DNA from: Gammaproteobacteria bacterium
GTDB taxonomy: Bacteria > Pseudomonadota > Gammaproteobacteria > HTCC5015
NCBI GenBank assembly: GCA_020630145.1
Contig: JAHDBX010000037.1
Coordinates: forward strand, 2,575-9,205
Reading direction: 5' to 3'
Length of the DNA: 6,631 nucleotides
Part shown: in pieces, positions 5,388 to 6,631 of the stretch
How the letters are laid out: the number at the start of each line of letters is the position of its first letter
Numbering within the stretch: position 1 is the first letter of the stretch
Translations under genes and position numbers: made by a program
Notes under the pieces: model-generated
The model's database searches: none
Told to the model about the DNA's origin: nothing
What the model saw: the letters and a program-made list of their open reading frames with translations, nothing else

Positions 5388-6631
5388 ATGGGTGAAGTAA
5401 AACCCAAAAAACGTTATCTACTGATTAAAATTTGTGCAATTTTAGGTGGTGTAGGCTTAGTTTCAGGCCTGGCTATTGCTGTTGGCCTATACTTATATAT
5501 AAGCCCGAATTTGCCTGACCCTCATTTATTAGACAATGTTGACTTGCAAGAACCATTGCGTATCTATAGTGCTGATAATAAATTGATTGCTGAATATGGT
5601 GACAAGCGCCGTGTTCCTACAGCCATAGAAGATATCCCCTTAAAACTACAACAAGCATTTATTGCATCTGAAGATGACCGTTTCTATGATCACCCAGGTG
5701 TTGATTATCAAGGTTTATTACGGGCTGCATTCCAGTTGGCTTTAACGGGTGAGAAAAAACAGGGTGGTAGTACTATCACCATGCAGGTCGCGCGTAATTT
5801 CTTTTTGTCGAAGAAAAAAACCTTTAAGCGCAAATTCGAAGAAATTTTCTTATCTTTAAAAATGGAGCGCGTGCTAAGTAAAGATAAAATTCTTGAACTG
5901 TATATGAATAAAATCTTTCTTGGTAAACGTGCTTATGGCGTTACGTCAGCAGCTAGGGTCTATTATGGCAAACCCCTTGAGGAACTCAGTACTGCGCAAA
6001 TGGCTATGATAGCGGGTTTGCCAAAAGCGCCGAGTACCTTTAACCCGGTCAACAACCCTGAACGTGCTTTAACACGGCGTAACTATGTACTAGGCAGAAT
6101 GTTTAAGTTGGGTTATATCGATCAACTAGAGTATGACGAAGCGAACAATGCAGAATTAACTGCAGAAGAATATAAAGTCGCGAATGAATTGAAAGCGCCA
6201 TACATAGCTGAAATGGCACGTTCATTTGTGCAAAGCAACTTTAGTGAAAACGAGGATATATATAATAATGGGTTTAAAGTCTATACCACGGTTGTGTCTG
6301 ATTACCAAGAAGCTGCAAACCAGGCTATTTATAAAGGTTTATTAGACTACGAGCATCGTAGAGGCTATGTTGGTAAGCATGATGAATGGGAAAATGTTAA
6401 TGCGCTTATAGCAGCAATTAATCAGGAAAAGAAAAATAAGCAGTCAGATCTTGATAGCGAATCAATTGAAGCGCTGCCAGAAGATCCAATTATCGTGCAG
6501 GCCCATGAAAAGTTAGCGGAGTATCCTATTTATGGCCCCTTAGAAGCAGCAGTCGTGTTAAAAGTTGAAGATCAAAGCGTGATTGTTTATAACGAGGAAC
6601 GTTCATTAATAGTTATTCCTTGGCAAGGCTT
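5388..6631 (+). CDS. mrcA: Penicillin-binding protein 1A, N-terminal 414 residues (cut by window edge)
   Basis: PBP1A (MrcA/PonA) is a bifunctional inner-membrane enzyme that polymerises lipid II into glycan strands and crosslinks the peptides. The visible part has a short cytoplasmic tail, a membrane helix (about 11-38) and the complete GT51 glycosyltransferase domain (about 58-235). That domain shows the motifs SEDDRFYDHPG with catalytic Glu95, QGGSTITMQVARNFF (125-139), KMERVLSKDKILELYMNKIFLG and AGLPKAPSTFNPV. The linker APYIAEMAR and the start of the OB-like ODD region (about 320 onward, DYEHRRGYVG) match PBP1A rather than PBP1B. The transpeptidase domain lies beyond the window. The frame is open to the edge. 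The ATG at 5388 fits the family start; GAGG lies 10 nt upstream, slightly far. It is transcribed divergently from pilM across 189 bp, the usual gammaproteobacterial arrangement. Confidence 0.96.
   Translation, partial: MGEVKPKKRYLLIKICAILGGVGLVSGLAIAVGLYLYISPNLPDPHLLDNVDLQEPLRIYSADNKLIAEYGDKRRVPTAIEDIPLKLQQAFIASEDDRFYDHPGVDYQGLLRAAFQLALTGEKKQGGSTITMQVARNFFLSKKKTFKRKFEEIFLSLKMERVLSKDKILELYMNKIFLGKRAYGVTSAARVYYGKPLEELSTAQMAMIAGLPKAPSTFNPVNNPERALTRRNYVLGRMFKLGYIDQLEYDEANNAELTAEEYKVANELKAPYIAEMARSFVQSNFSENEDIYNNGFKVYTTVVSDYQEAANQAIYKGLLDYEHRRGYVGKHDEWENVNALIAAINQEKKNKQSDLDSESIEALPEDPIIVQAHEKLAEYPIYGPLEAAVVLKVEDQSVIVYNEERSLIVIPWQG

Noticed and set aside
1..6631. Mobile elements, CRISPR arrays, tRNA or rRNA genes, phage or defence genes
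   Set aside because: No direct-repeat arrays, transposase motifs or RNA gene structures were seen; coding sequence with conserved synteny fills nearly the whole window.

Overview
The window is the conserved gammaproteobacterial type IV pilus assembly locus pilM-pilN-pilO-pilP-pilQ, read leftward on the minus strand. It is followed by the start of aroK (shikimate kinase) and preceded by a divergent gene for the bifunctional cell-wall synthase PBP1A (mrcA/ponA). The same order, mrcA divergent from pilMNOPQ-aroK, is known from Pseudomonas and many other Gammaproteobacteria. With the protein motifs, it points to an AT-leaning gammaproteobacterium, possibly marine. I cannot name a genus from the sequence alone.

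Layout from left to right: partial aroK (1-163, minus); a 53-nt spacer with a 10-bp hairpin at the pilQ stop codon; pilQ (217-2358, minus), the outer-membrane secretin; a 21-nt spacer holding a small hairpin that touches the pilQ ribosome binding site; pilP (2380-2928, minus), the inner-membrane lipoprotein; pilO (2931-3558, minus), broken into two overlapping frames; pilN (3562-4134, minus); pilM (4134-5198, minus, GTG start); a 189-bp AT-rich divergent promoter region; and the first 414 codons of mrcA (5388-6631, plus), which runs off the right edge.

How the genes work together: PilM is an actin-like cytoplasmic protein that binds the N-terminal INLLPWR tail of PilN. PilN and PilO are bitopic inner-membrane proteins that pair in the periplasm. 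PilP is a lipoprotein that binds the PilN/PilO pair and links it to the periplasmic N-domains of PilQ, the secretin pore through which the pilus crosses the outer membrane. The pil genes are separated by 21 nt or less, or overlap by 1 nt, which indicates a single translationally coupled operon.

The region is mostly ordinary and conserved, and I found no new system. The strongest anomaly is pilO. Its N-terminal part (cytoplasmic tail, membrane helix, coiled coil) and its C-terminal ferredoxin-like part are in different frames, while every neighbouring gene is intact. Compared with PilO relatives recalled from memory, about 5 nt seem to be missing at the junction, so a small deletion or a sequence error is more likely than programmed frameshifting. 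Lesser points are a Gly/Ala/Ser-rich insert in PilQ, two intergenic hairpins, and an inverted repeat next to a perfect TATAAT box upstream of mrcA.
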